Positions 35,378 to 44,275 of a stretch of DNA of 64,000 nt are shown here, in pieces. The translations under genes and the position numbers were made by a program. The stretch's first letter is position 1; each line of letters begins with the position of its first letter. Below the pieces are notes generated by a model. The model did not search any database. It was given only the letters and a program-made list of their open reading frames with translations, and was not told the origin of the DNA. Source of the stretch: Longimicrobiales bacterium (lineage in GTDB: Bacteria; Gemmatimonadota; Gemmatimonadetes; Longimicrobiales; Gaopeijiaceae). The stretch spans positions 124,001-188,000 of the forward strand of contig OX638356.1 in assembly GCA_951813395.1 (NCBI GenBank), given 5' to 3'.

Positions 35378-35968
35378 TCATGTCCTTCCGCCGCCAAGCG
35401 CTCGAGCCACCTCGGGAAGGCCGTTGCCATGACCATCGATCACGACCCGGCCCTCCTGGTCCAGCGCGATTACCCATGGTGTCCGTCGAGTCAGCATGGC
35501 GGCGTCCGGCTGGCCTGCAGGATGCTCCACAGACACAACCTCAACGGGCCATTGGTGCTCGTTGGCGAAGTCAATCGCTTCGGCCAGGGAGCCCAACGAC
35601 ATCGCTAGAAGGCGATATCCTTCAAGCTCTTTGCCAGCAAGCCAAGACGACCAAGCTGGCGCAACACGACGCGTGTGGACGCAGTCAGGATCGAAAACGA
35701 GCAGCAGGGTGGATTGGCCCGCCCCCAACTTGGCCAGGGTCCCGTCGGCATGCCTTATGAGTACTGACGACAGATTGTAGCCGACCGGAATCGGATTGAC
35801 TCGCGAGTCGGAATCGAACATCGGGGCACGTAGGACGCCCGCCTGACCAATCGCTGTAGCAGCCAAGACAATGACGAACGTGTGGCTCCGCCAAGCTCGC
35901 CCACGAGCGGGCCTACGGCCCACGGTGCGAGTCACGGGGCAGGTTCGATGGCTGAGTTCATCGGTCAA
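35378..35968 (-). CDS. Redoxin-like protein, membrane-anchored
   Basis: 196 residues from a TTG at 35968. N-terminal TM helix (SHTFVIVLAATAIGQAGVL). Thioredoxin-fold strand TLLLVFDPDCVHTRRVAPAW has a single active-site Cys (CVHT instead of CxxC), then RRTPWVIALDQEGRVVIDGH with the cis-Pro. Resembles TlpA/peroxiredoxin-like proteins lacking the resolving Cys. It is 184 bases upstream of the Cys-rich peptide gene on the same strand. Confidence 0.72.
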   Translation of the reverse strand: MTDELSHRTCPVTRTVGRRPARGRAWRSHTFVIVLAATAIGQAGVLRAPMFDSDSRVNPIPVGYNLSSVLIRHADGTLAKLGAGQSTLLLVFDPDCVHTRRVAPAWSSWLAGKELEGYRLLAMSLGSLAEAIDFANEHQWPVEVVSVEHPAGQPDAAMLTRRTPWVIALDQEGRVVIDGHGNGLPEVARALGGGRT

Positions 35969-35986
35969 TGAGATGTGGCCCGCGCC

Positions 35987-36193
35987 TCACGCGCGAGTGC
36001 GAGGCCTTTCCCGGGTCAGTTGGCTCATCTCGTCTCTCAGTGCGCGAAGCTCAGGCGGCGGATCAGTGTGACCGTGGGCGATGAGACGATCCAGTATCTC
36101 GCTGTGGCGATACGCCAGTGTCTCGACACGCCGGAGCCTCTGCGTCAGGGTCAGTCGCACTTCTGGAATGTCGCCAGCCGTTCTGTTGGCCAT
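35987..36193 (-). CDS. Small helical protein, unknown
   Basis: 68 residues from ATG 36193 (TGGAGCAG upstream). Predicted amphipathic helices: RLTLTQRLRRVETLAYRHSE and PPELRALRDEMSQLTRE. It ends 18 bases before the redoxin-like gene, so it is likely co-transcribed. No family recognised. Confidence 0.45.
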   Translation of the reverse strand: MANRTAGDIPEVRLTLTQRLRRVETLAYRHSEILDRLIAHGHTDPPPELRALRDEMSQLTRERPRTRA

Positions 36194-36490
36194 GATGTGT
36201 CTGCTCCACATGATCCAAGCCGAATCTTGGGCTCGGCTACTAAGGTCTCCACTCAACTGACAGTTCTCGTCGCCCAAATGTGCAATGCGCTGTTCCGCGG
36301 GCCGTGGGCTGTAGGTAGGGGCGCTCGCCAATGCGGTCAGGACCGTGCTCGATCGGGTTGGGGACTCGGTCAGAGTCGCCGCTGACCACGGGGATTGCAC
36401 TTTTCTTCCTTGAGAACTGTCAATTAATGGTATCGCCAGTTTTGCCTCATCAACTCAGGGGCCGTCAGGTCCCAAATCGGAGGACGAAAG

Positions 36491-36688
36491 TTGCGAACGA
36501 TCAAGGTGGTCCTTATCCTGCTCAACCTCGTTCTGGCAGTGGCTTTGGTGACGGGGGCGAGCGCCGCACGCTCGACCGACGCAAAGCGCTCTTGCTGTCG
36601 GGGGGATGGTCCGGAAGCGTACTGTTGCTACGGCTGCTGTTGGCTCTTTCCGGGCTGCGATCGCGACAGCGACTGCCGGGAAGGGTAA
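36491..36688 (+). CDS. Secreted Cys-rich small peptide (65 aa, 8 Cys)
   Basis: TTG start at 36491 with GGAGG nine bases upstream. Signal peptide IKVVLILLNLVLAVALVTGA cleaved after SAA. Mature about 40 residues with RSCCRGDGPEAYCC, YGCCWLFPGCDRDSDC: three vicinal CC pairs plus two single Cys. The codon order is coding-like and the ribosome site strong. Followed 39 bases later by a membrane protein and then the sigma/anti-sigma pair. Function unknown; disulfide-rich toxin, signal, or modified peptide are all open. Confidence 0.65.
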   Translation: MRTIKVVLILLNLVLAVALVTGASAARSTDAKRSCCRGDGPEAYCCYGCCWLFPGCDRDSDCREG

Positions 36689-36727
36689 GCAGTAGCGACG
36701 GCTTTCCGAGGGAGCACGACGGCGACG

Positions 36728-37561
36728 ATGGCGGATACATTGCGCGGATACGCAGCGTGGATGGGGGCGGTCGCGAGAGCGATGTTGCCCTGGTGTTTGC
36801 TATTTGTCGTCGGCAAGCCGCTGTTGGAACTGCGGCGGCCTCCGTATGAGTGGTCCGTAAGCTCTCTACGGTGGGTGTGGGGTGTTACTGAAGACGCCGC
36901 GTTAGCTCTCCCGTTCTTGGTCTTTGCGGGTGGCGTGGCACTGGTTCGGGTGCTGGGAGACTCCCGGCGCCTCGTACGAACGGCGGTGACTGTCGGTATC
37001 GCAGCGGGTACGGTTTCATACGCTTTGGGCGCTTGGGTAGCACCAGAGGTACACAGTCGTTTCTTGGCTGCCTTGGACGCCGAAACCGTGGATTTGCGAC
37101 GGTTCGGGCCAAGAACCCCGACCGGCATCCTAGAGAACCTGCGGTTCGTGGAGGCAACCCCGCCCGAAGAATACACCTTGAGTGTCAGGGCTCCACACCG
37201 GTTCCCTCCGAACGTGCTCCGTTGGGAGCTGCATGGCCCTCCCGCGATGGCGGTGTTCGGCGTCATCAACGTGCTTCTGGGTGTGCTGGCCGCAAAGCTG
37301 ACCCTCGATCTTAGTCGTCGGGCACAGCGGCACGCTCGACTGGCAATCGGTGTGTTCGGAGGGATCGGTTTCTTCGCATGTCTCGCCGCAGCATCTCCCG
37401 TGGAGTCCTTTCTGCGCGATGGCACCATGCGATCGGGAATCCTCGGTGCGTGGGCGCCGCTCGTCTTCCCGTTAGTACAGGCGTTCGTGCTCGTGTACCT
37501 GGTCCGTCGGCGGGCACGCCGCCGAACCAGGACACGACCGGCCGTACCCGTCGGGAGATGA
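36728..37561 (+). CDS. Polytopic membrane protein, six TM, LptF/G-like layout
   Basis: 277 residues. Three TM helices (about 15-32, 55-75, 88-108), a periplasmic segment (about 109-165), then three more (about 170-190, 208-225, 238-260). This 3+3 layout with an intervening beta-like domain is seen in LptF/LptG permeases, but the domain is too short for a confident call. Basic C-terminus RRRARRRTRTR is cytoplasmic. In a plus-strand cluster with the Cys-rich peptide and ECF pair. Confidence 0.6.
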   Translation: MADTLRGYAAWMGAVARAMLPWCLLFVVGKPLLELRRPPYEWSVSSLRWVWGVTEDAALALPFLVFAGGVALVRVLGDSRRLVRTAVTVGIAAGTVSYALGAWVAPEVHSRFLAALDAETVDLRRFGPRTPTGILENLRFVEATPPEEYTLSVRAPHRFPPNVLRWELHGPPAMAVFGVINVLLGVLAAKLTLDLSRRAQRHARLAIGVFGGIGFFACLAAASPVESFLRDGTMRSGILGAWAPLVFPLVQAFVLVYLVRRRARRRTRTRPAVPVGR

Positions 37562-37591
37562 GCAATGCGAGAGGCCGGTCCGTAGGCTTCG

Positions 37592-38140
37592 ATGGGTGAA
37601 TCGACCCGGCCCGACTTCGACAGCTTCCGGCCACTGTTGCGGCGTTTTGGTCCTCTCATCGAGACGGTCGCCGCGCAATACGCCACAGACGGCGATGATC
37701 AGGATGATCTATACCAGGAGATTTGCATCCGCATTCTGGACCGAATACACCAGTACGAAGGCCGCGGCGCGCTGGGGGGATGGATCCAGAGGTTGGCACA
37801 TCGTTTCGCCAGGAACTGGTGTAACGCGCGCACGGCCCACAAGGCGCGGCTGGAACGATACGCTGCGGAAATGCTGCCGATGGAAGCTGCTGGATCTCTG
37901 GTCGACAACCCGGAGAAACTGATGGACTACAAGGAGTTCCTGAAAGGTCTGGGACACGCCTTCGCCCGCCTCCCGGAACGGCAATCGGATGTGATGGTCT
38001 TGATCCACTTGAAGGGGTGCAGTATTGCTGAAGTGGCCGAGATCCTGAAGTCGAAGGAAGCAACGATACGATCTCATCATCGGCACGCCAGAGAGAGCCT
38101 TCGGAAGATGCTGGGAGACGGAAATGATGACTTGCCCTGA
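37592..38140 (+). CDS. ECF-type RNA polymerase sigma factor
   Basis: 182 residues. Sigma region 2 is DQDDLYQEICIRILDRIHQY to GGWIQRLAHRFARNW. Region 4 is LPERQSDVMVLIHLKGCSIA, EVAEILKSKEATIRSHHRHA, with the HTH that contacts the -35 element. Stop overlaps the anti-sigma start by 17 bases, as in ECF/anti-sigma pairs. Confidence 0.92.
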   Translation: MGESTRPDFDSFRPLLRRFGPLIETVAAQYATDGDDQDDLYQEICIRILDRIHQYEGRGALGGWIQRLAHRFARNWCNARTAHKARLERYAAEMLPMEAAGSLVDNPEKLMDYKEFLKGLGHAFARLPERQSDVMVLIHLKGCSIAEVAEILKSKEATIRSHHRHARESLRKMLGDGNDDLP

Positions 38141-38567
38141 CAGCACCATGCTTGCCCGCACGGACGCGCCGGATGCCGATCCGGAGTTGGTCGAGCATAT
38201 CAAGACATGCCCTTCGTGCTGGCTGGACTGGCAGATTCAGAATGGCTTGCGCCATGTTTTGGATCCCCAGATAGAGGTTCGGACGGATCTGAACGAACGG
38301 GTAATTGCCAGGATGGCCCTGAGAGCAGCGCAGCTGGAGAGGACTCTACGGTGGCAGGATGTCGCGATGTCCGTGGTGCTGGTCGTGGTAGCGACGGGCG
38401 TCTTTTTTCTGGCGACCGAGACCGCGGGCCCGGTAGTGTCCGTCTCAACGGCGCTCTATGCGATCGCGGCAGGTATCGCGACCGCGCTTTACGTGAAACG
38501 AGAGGACCGTAACGAACGCGCGGCGGTAGTAGCTGAGGCGGGAGCGTCTCTGGGGTCACCCGCCTGA
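38124..38567 (+). CDS. Membrane anti-sigma factor, ZAS-type
   Basis: 147 residues. Zinc-binding H25-xxx-C29-xx-C32 in ELVEHIKTCPSCWLDWQ, with Cys4 as a possible fourth ligand. Two TM helices (about 70-90 and 95-115) anchor it. It should hold the ECF sigma factor inactive until an envelope signal arrives; the Cys-zinc centre also allows thiol-redox sensing. Confidence 0.85.
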   Translation: MMTCPDSTMLARTDAPDADPELVEHIKTCPSCWLDWQIQNGLRHVLDPQIEVRTDLNERVIARMALRAAQLERTLRWQDVAMSVVLVVVATGVFFLATETAGPVVSVSTALYAIAAGIATALYVKREDRNERAAVVAEAGASLGSPA

Positions 38568-38617
38568 TCCTGCCCGTCTCTTGGCGGACGGCTGGTCCTG
38601 CTCCCGTTGCCGGTCGC

Positions 38618-39041
38618 GGCGATGTTCCGGGCGCACCGCGAGCTGAGAGAATGTCCGGCCGAGACGGCCCCACTCCCCGACGTGGCCGACCCCCTGGGAG
38701 GACTGGGTATCAGCACGGTCCTGGTGGACATGGACGAAGGGATCTCCGGGCTCACGCTGATCAGCGCCGACGGCAGTGTGCTCGTCGCCGCAAACCGGAC
38801 ACATCCCATCCTGCGGCGTGCGAAGCTACGTCAACGCGCTGTCCAAGGGGCTGGGCAGCCGAACCAGAGCCGACACTTTCGATGAAGAAGCAGCCACGCG
38901 AGTGGAGGTAGGGCTGCCCGCCGAGACGCAGAACCTCGAGATGCATGACATGGTCAGGATGGCTCACCATTTCGGGGTCCAGCTGCGCCGCCATGCTCTA
39001 CCGGCTGAAGGGGTGGGGTGTGTTCGTGCTCACGAAGACCA
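38618..39041 (+). pseudogene. Decayed partial copy of the XRE-ImmA gene at 41503
   Basis: The segment follows the 41735-42740 gene nearly base for base (MFRAHRELRECPAE..., STVLVDMDEGISGLTLISAD, ALSKGLGSRTRADTFDEEA) but with three blocks missing: about 41781-41966, about 42120-42265 (removing the HExxH helix) and the stretch after RLKG to the last codons. The frame shifts at the second junction. No HTH domain remains. Confidence 0.85.
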
Positions 39042-39306
39042 ATGAGCACCCAGAGTTCCTCGGCGACTCCAGGACTGTCGTTCCCCGGCCTCCACCGGAG
39101 ATTCCCCCGGAACTGTCCCATACCATCATGGCGGCGCCCGGCACGCCCACCCATCTTTCCGTATCTCAAGGCGGCATGGAAAACTCACAGATGGACGCCC
39201 TTGGACTTAACCCCCGAAGGCAGGACGTGGCGGCCCAGAATTCAACAGGAGACAACGGTTGGCACCACCCGACGTGGAAGCCGTACGTGCGGTTTCCGAG
39301 CAACCC

Positions 39307-40113
39307 ATGAAGACTCAGTGGAAACCTGTGGACCTCGTGTGCCGCCACGGTGAAGAGGAGGTAACCGTTCGTACCAAGCTAGCTCGCGATCAGCGGTCGA
39401 CCGCGGTTAGTGTCGCGGAGTCCGTGTCGCATGCCCTTCTCCTGGCCAATGGATTCAGAATGGCCGAGGCGTTCTGCGTGGTCGTCGGACGGCAGTTTGC
39501 TCGGGACCTGACGGTTCAGTATGACTTCCGGGAGCCCGTTAAACCGGGGCGACACTGGGGTACGCGGCTAATGCGCCACGGAGTTCAGGAGGTCGAGTTC
39601 ACCGCTGCATTGGTCAGTGATCTGGCAGATCCGTCCGCTCTTTTTCGGCTCTACCTTGCAGATGTCATCTTGGGAAACCCCGATCGTCGGACGCATGGCA
39701 ACGTGCTCCTCGCGCATAGCGCCTCGGACTCTCGTAGGTTCGATCTGATCCCGATCGACCAGAGCGAAGCCTTCCTCAGCCCGTCGATCTTGATCGACCC
39801 CCGGCGGCTTCGCGCTCATTTCAACAGCGCCCGCGCTCAGCCCCTCGATGGCATGGAGAGCGTCCTCCTCGACAGCGGACCCAGCGTGGTCGAGACCTGT
39901 TTCACGGACGCCAAGAGGCTCAAGGATAGCTTGGGAGATTGCCTGGCAGCCTGTCATGAAGAATGGTTCGAACGGGCATCCGTGGATCCCGCCGAACTGG
40001 AAGGATTCCTCGAACATCGGTTGGACACCCTGGAGACTTTGGCTCGTAAGGAGCATTGGTTGGGGGTGGCTTCGGTTGACACAGGAGGACAGCATGTACT
40101 CACCATCCAGTAA
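39307..40113 (+). CDS. HipA-family kinase-like protein
   Basis: 268 residues from ATG 39307. Shows the short HipA-like kinase pattern: SVAESVSHALLLANGFRMAE, catalytic loop LADVILGNPDRRTHGNVLLA (N-P-D-R-R-T-x-N) and the metal-binding FDLIPIDQSEAFL. Unlike classical HipA it has no N-subdomain and no HipB-type antitoxin beside it. Partner gene at 40094 overlaps by 20 bases. Confidence 0.78.
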   Translation: MKTQWKPVDLVCRHGEEEVTVRTKLARDQRSTAVSVAESVSHALLLANGFRMAEAFCVVVGRQFARDLTVQYDFREPVKPGRHWGTRLMRHGVQEVEFTAALVSDLADPSALFRLYLADVILGNPDRRTHGNVLLAHSASDSRRFDLIPIDQSEAFLSPSILIDPRRLRAHFNSARAQPLDGMESVLLDSGPSVVETCFTDAKRLKDSLGDCLAACHEEWFERASVDPAELEGFLEHRLDTLETLARKEHWLGVASVDTGGQHVLTIQ

Positions 40114-40954
40114 CCAGATTCGTCACGGGTATTCCGTAATCCGAGTAAGCCTGGACGACCATCGCGACCACACCGTCCCTGTTGGCGTCGTCGCATGGCA
40201 GACCACCAATCCGTGGTACGGATGGCGGTGGTTGGAACACGACGAAAAGGTGCGAGGTGTCGATCCGGTGACTCGGCGGCTCATGCGCATTACGAAAGAT
40301 CAGATCCGCCGCTGGGCCAAGGCGCGGAAGGTTCCCTACGAGCCAGGGCCTGTAGAACCGACAAGTGACCGTTTCTGGAAGGCCGTCTCCGAGATCCTCT
40401 CCACTAGCGTACGCCTCGATCTGCCCAAGGCGATGGAGCCGATGGATGAACCCGACGCAGGAATCGAAGCGCTTTTTGAGGCGGTTGTTCAGCCCGCACA
40501 GACTCGGCAGCGGCGGACGGAGCGTATCGACTCGGCAATCAAGCGGGCCCTCGGCGAGTGGGCCGATCGCATTCCTCCGAGACAGAGCGTGTCCGCTTTC
40601 GGTGGCGCGACCGAGCAGATTCAGCGGGGCCTGGAGACCGAGCGCGGCGTCCTGTTGGTCGAAGGTGTCAACCTGGCCGCCCCGAAGGCTCGCAAGGAGG
40701 CGGATGCCCTCGTCTCGCGCTTCCTGAGAATCCAGGCAGCGTATCCGAGTAGGAGCGTTTGGATGGTCGTGGGCTACTCGTCTTCTCCCGGTGGCCTGAA
40801 CGGGGAGGCCCATATGTGCGAGTGGATTCGCGAGAAGGTGACCGGTGACGTGTACGACGTGAACGGCCAGCCGGAGGAACTGCAAAAAGCGGCTGCGGAG
40901 GCGTGGATACGGATCAAGGGGGAACCGCAAACGGGGCTTCGCGGCTCAACGTGA
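40094..40954 (+). CDS. Partner of HipA-like kinase, DUF3037-like
   Basis: 286 residues from ATG 40094 with AGGAGG upstream. The N-terminus RHGYSVIRVSLDDHRDHTVP, VGVVAWQT resembles DUF3037 proteins that accompany HipA-like kinases. The middle is charged and helical. The C-terminal part has LLVEGVNLAAPKARKEADAL, SRSVWMVVGYSSSPGGLNGE, a possible nuclease-like fold. Translationally coupled to the kinase. Confidence 0.68.
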   Translation: MYSPSSNQIRHGYSVIRVSLDDHRDHTVPVGVVAWQTTNPWYGWRWLEHDEKVRGVDPVTRRLMRITKDQIRRWAKARKVPYEPGPVEPTSDRFWKAVSEILSTSVRLDLPKAMEPMDEPDAGIEALFEAVVQPAQTRQRRTERIDSAIKRALGEWADRIPPRQSVSAFGGATEQIQRGLETERGVLLVEGVNLAAPKARKEADALVSRFLRIQAAYPSRSVWMVVGYSSSPGGLNGEAHMCEWIREKVTGDVYDVNGQPEELQKAAAEAWIRIKGEPQTGLRGST

Positions 40955-40982
40955 GTCTACATTCCGTGGCTCGCCTACAACC

Positions 40983-41297
40983 TCACGTGACGAACGTTCC
41001 AGGCCTGCGGCCCAGGCGTACCAGCGGATGCTGCGGATGTTGCATGGCCAGCCAATGGTAGAGCGCGAGCGTCGTCTCGGCCCGTGAGCAGCCGCCCGAA
41101 CACCGGACCTCCACCGATTCTATCCGCCGCTCGGCCCGCTCTCCGCGCAAGACCGTTTCGTCACAGCGAATGCGCAGCCGACCGTCGCATCGCGGGCACG
41201 GGCCGCGCCACTCGCTGTCGCCCAGCGTCTGCGCGACACGCTGCCATACTTCTTCGACAGAGACCTTGACCCACGTTGGGCCGGGGGAATGGGTCAT
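40983..41297 (-). CDS. Small zinc-ribbon-like protein
   Basis: 104 residues. CPRCDGRLRIRCDETV gives one Cys pair plus a third Cys, and VRCSGGCSRAETTLALYHWL a second group, consistent with a zinc ribbon. It ends convergently with the DUF3037-like gene. Function unknown. Confidence 0.58.
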   Translation of the reverse strand: MTHSPGPTWVKVSVEEVWQRVAQTLGDSEWRGPCPRCDGRLRIRCDETVLRGERAERRIESVEVRCSGGCSRAETTLALYHWLAMQHPQHPLVRLGRRPGTFVT

Positions 41298-41502
41298 CTG
41301 CCGAGCGGATGGCCGGAAAAGAGCGCGTCCCAGATCATGGCTCCAAGATGGACCTGGCGCGTTCCCATGTCAAAGGACGACGAAGGCAGCAATATCGCCT
41401 TTTCAAACATCTACTGGACGATTCTTGCCATATGTCGTCCTAATAGCAATCTTCCTTCCCCCCACCCTCAGACACGCCGACCCCAACCAGCAAGCCCCCT
41501 CG

Positions 41503-42756
41503 ATGCCCATCACCCCCCTCCAACTCGCCCGCCGTCTCCGGGCCGCGCGCAAGGACTGCCACATCACCCAGGCGAAGGCCGCGAGAGTCCTCGGGATTCC
41601 GCGCTCCGCCGTGTCCCAGATGGAAACGGGCCAGCGGGGTGTGTCGGCCCTGGAACTCCACCGGCTGGCGCAGCTCTATTCCCGCGATGTCGGCGGTTTC
41701 CTGGAGGACCGGTTCGAGGAGAGCAATCCGGTCGCGACGATGTTCCGGGCGCACCCCGAGCTGAGGGAATGTCCGGCCGCCGAGGCATCTCTTCGCCTCT
41801 GCGGAGACGTTCATCGCGAGGTCGCGAATCTGCGCGAGCTGCTGGAGCTGGACCGCGGAATCCCGCCGATTCCGGAGTACTCGCTACGCGCCCCAAGGTC
41901 GAAGTGGGATGCCGTTCAACAGGGCAGCGCCGCAGCCGAAAGGGAGCGCCGGCGGCTCGACCTGGGCATGGCCCCGCTCCCCGACGTGACCGACCTCCTG
42001 GGAGCACAGGGTATCAGCACGGTCCTGGTCGACATGGACGACGGTATCTCCGGACTCACGCTGATCAGCGCCGACGGCAATGTCCTCGTCGCCGCAAACC
42101 GGAACCATCCCATCCTGCGCCGCCGCTTCTCGTTCGCGCATGAGTACGCACATGTCCTCCTGGACCGCGAGCTGAAGGCCATCCTGAGCCACACCCGGGA
42201 CCGGTCGAGCCTGATGGAAGTGCGGGCTAACGCGTTCGCGGCTTCACTCCTCATGCCCGCCGACGGCGTGCGACGCCAGGTCAACGCGCTGTCCAAGGGG
42301 CTGGGGAGCCGAACCAGAGCGGACACTTTCGATGAAGAGGCCGCCACGCGAGTGGAGGTAAGGCTGCCTGTCGAGACGCAGAACCTCGAGATGCATGACG
42401 TGGTCAGGATGGCTCACCATTTCGGGGTCAGTTGCGCCGCCATGCTCTACCGGCTGAAGGGGCTTGGCTTCGTGACCGAAGAGGAGCGTTCATCCCTGGC
42501 CGAGCAGGACGGCGCGGGGCTCGGCAAGGCCCTCAGGGGATTGCTTGGACTTCCGGAAGCGGACGATTCCCATGGCGAGATGGGGGTCCACGCCGGGTTC
42601 GTGGCGATGGCGATCGAGGCATTCACGCGGGCGAAGATCACGGAGGGCAAGCTGGATGAGTTGGGGAGGCTGGTTCAGGCATCGGATCTGAGTCGGCGGC
42701 TTCGGCGGGCTGGGGTCGGGATGGGGTGTGTTCCTGGTCGCGAAGAGGTCCGGTGA
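41503..42756 (+). CDS. XRE-HTH plus ImmA/IrrE metallopeptidase
   Basis: 417 residues from ATG 41503. HTH near 5-60 (ITQAKAARVLGIPRSAVSQM ETGQRG). Metallopeptidase motif FAHEYAHVLLDRELK (HExxH, about 211) and the later acidic ligand helix EVRANAFAASLLMP. ImmA/IrrE proteases cleave phage-type repressors or antitoxins. Source of the decayed copy 2.9 kb upstream. Upstream in-frame codons to 41170 overlap the convergent zinc protein and are not counted. Confidence 0.88.
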   Translation: MPITPLQLARRLRAARKDCHITQAKAARVLGIPRSAVSQMETGQRGVSALELHRLAQLYSRDVGGFLEDRFEESNPVATMFRAHPELRECPAAEASLRLCGDVHREVANLRELLELDRGIPPIPEYSLRAPRSKWDAVQQGSAAAERERRRLDLGMAPLPDVTDLLGAQGISTVLVDMDDGISGLTLISADGNVLVAANRNHPILRRRFSFAHEYAHVLLDRELKAILSHTRDRSSLMEVRANAFAASLLMPADGVRRQVNALSKGLGSRTRADTFDEEAATRVEVRLPVETQNLEMHDVVRMAHHFGVSCAAMLYRLKGLGFVTEEERSSLAEQDGAGLGKALRGLLGLPEADDSHGEMGVHAGFVAMAIEAFTRAKITEGKLDELGRLVQASDLSRRLRRAGVGMGCVPGREEVR

Positions 42757-43343
42757 GGGTCCGAGGTCCGCGCGGGCGTTGGTGAAGAAATGGTGGGCTG
42801 AAGGCGCGGGACTCTATCCTTGCTGACCCTTCCGGACGGGTGACTGTCCGGAGTTCTGGACTGCTTTTGCCCCCCAGCGCGGGTTCCAGCGGGTACCCGC
42901 CCAATTTGACCCCCACCTCCGCGACCTGTTTCGCGGCCTGCTGGCTACGGTCCATTGCCGTTCGATCCAATCTCTTTCTCCCCTCGTCTCGCGCTTCGGC
43001 GGAGGAGCGGGAAGGAGAAGAGGGCGACCGCGGCAGTCCCGACCGGGTTGGACGCGCGGGCCGACAACCTTGTGGGAAACGCCGGTCGGGGAAAGGTTGA
43101 CCGTACCCTGCGGCCTGGGCTTGGCGCGGAGTACCCTAGCAGACCGGCCTGGGATCTAGGTCGCCAGGCGGTTACGCATTCCCGCCGAGCGGCCCGCGGT
43201 CGGCACGATTCGCTGGCCCGGATGACACAACACAGACGGGCCGAGCAGTTCCGTTGCCGCCCGCTATTGGGGGCGTTACGTTTTGTGCTGCTGTCTAGGG
43301 ATTCGTACTAGTATCAAGTCACGCAACCGCCGAGCAACCATTC
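42757..43343. other. Intergenic stretch with a dispersed repeat
   Basis: 587 bases without supported coding. Contains repeat 42858-42968 and a G-rich segment (42995-43040) resembling 25545-25575. The last 80 bases before 43344 are AT-richer (TATTGGGGGCGTTACG, then ACTAGTATCAAG) and probably hold the AbiJ-like promoter. Confidence 0.55.
42858..42968. repeat. 110-bp dispersed repeat, copy 1
   Basis: Resembles 57094-57204, about 80-85% identical by eye. Longest shared run is TTTCGCGGCCTGCTGGCTAC. Confidence 0.7.
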
Positions 43344-44192
43344 ATGTTTTCCCACCGATACGGCTACCGAGAACTGCCGAAGGCAATGCAGCTGGAGGAG
43401 TTGTCATCTGAATTGCGTCGGGAGGTATGGAATACTACCAGAGCATTCCTCAACGATCAGCGAGCCGAAATGGGATGGGAATTCTGCTTCCCGGCGGCGG
43501 CGGCGGCCTTCGTGGAGCGTATCTTTGGACAGCTACTGGAGAAGGCCGAGGACGAAATACCGACATCGTATGACCACGTTATGAACATGACCAAGGAGTT
43601 GATCTGGGCAGGTCCTTTTCATGCGGTCCTCGACCTTGCTGAACTCATGATTAACGATCCTTTCACGGGTGTCTCGTTTGCTCGAACCATAGCCGCATCG
43701 TTTGATAGGCTTGGTGCACCGTATTCCGTTGATATGTCCCAACAGCCATTCGAATTCCGACCACACGCCAGCATTGCGCAACGAGACGCAATCAAGAAGG
43801 CCGTCGAGGATATACGGGGAAGTAGCATGCATGGTGCCGATATCCATTTGCGTGATGCCGCCAAACACATCAACGCAGGTCAGTTCGCGGATGCGATCAC
43901 AGATAGCATTCACGCTGTTGTATCTGTGGCAAGGACCATTGACGACCAAGAGAGCAAGACGCTCGGCCCAGCATTGGATTCCCTCGAACGGGTCGGACTT
44001 CTTAAGCATCCCTCATTGAAGCAAGCGTTCAAGACCCTGTACGGATACACGTGCGAGGAGCAGGGTATCCGACATCCCTTGATAGCCGAGAGCGCGGCCA
44101 ATGTCGGGTTGGACGAGGCACTGTTCATGTATGGTGCGTGTGCGTCGTTTGCCGGCTATCTGGTATCTAAACACCGGCAAATCGGCCAGTAA
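43344..44192 (+). CDS. AbiJ-like abortive infection protein
   Basis: 282 residues. The N-terminus MFSHRYGYRELPKAMQLEEL, SSELRREVWNTTRAFL fits the AbiJ N-terminal domain family (NTD4 type). The C-terminal part (DAAKHINAGQFADAITDSIH, then GYTCEEQGIRHPLIAESAAN) is a HEPN-like helical domain with an R-x4-6-H-like pair, the RNase type used in abortive infection. Known members protect lactococci and others against phage. Stands alone by spacing. Confidence 0.78.
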   Translation: MFSHRYGYRELPKAMQLEELSSELRREVWNTTRAFLNDQRAEMGWEFCFPAAAAAFVERIFGQLLEKAEDEIPTSYDHVMNMTKELIWAGPFHAVLDLAELMINDPFTGVSFARTIAASFDRLGAPYSVDMSQQPFEFRPHASIAQRDAIKKAVEDIRGSSMHGADIHLRDAAKHINAGQFADAITDSIHAVVSVARTIDDQESKTLGPALDSLERVGLLKHPSLKQAFKTLYGYTCEEQGIRHPLIAESAANVGLDEALFMYGACASFAGYLVSKHRQIGQ

Positions 44193-44275
44193 GCGAGCTT
44201 ATCCAGTTGGCCGCGGTTGGAACCGACGGGTCCTTGCCACCACTTCGTTACCGATCAGAGGCCGACCAGATCAAC

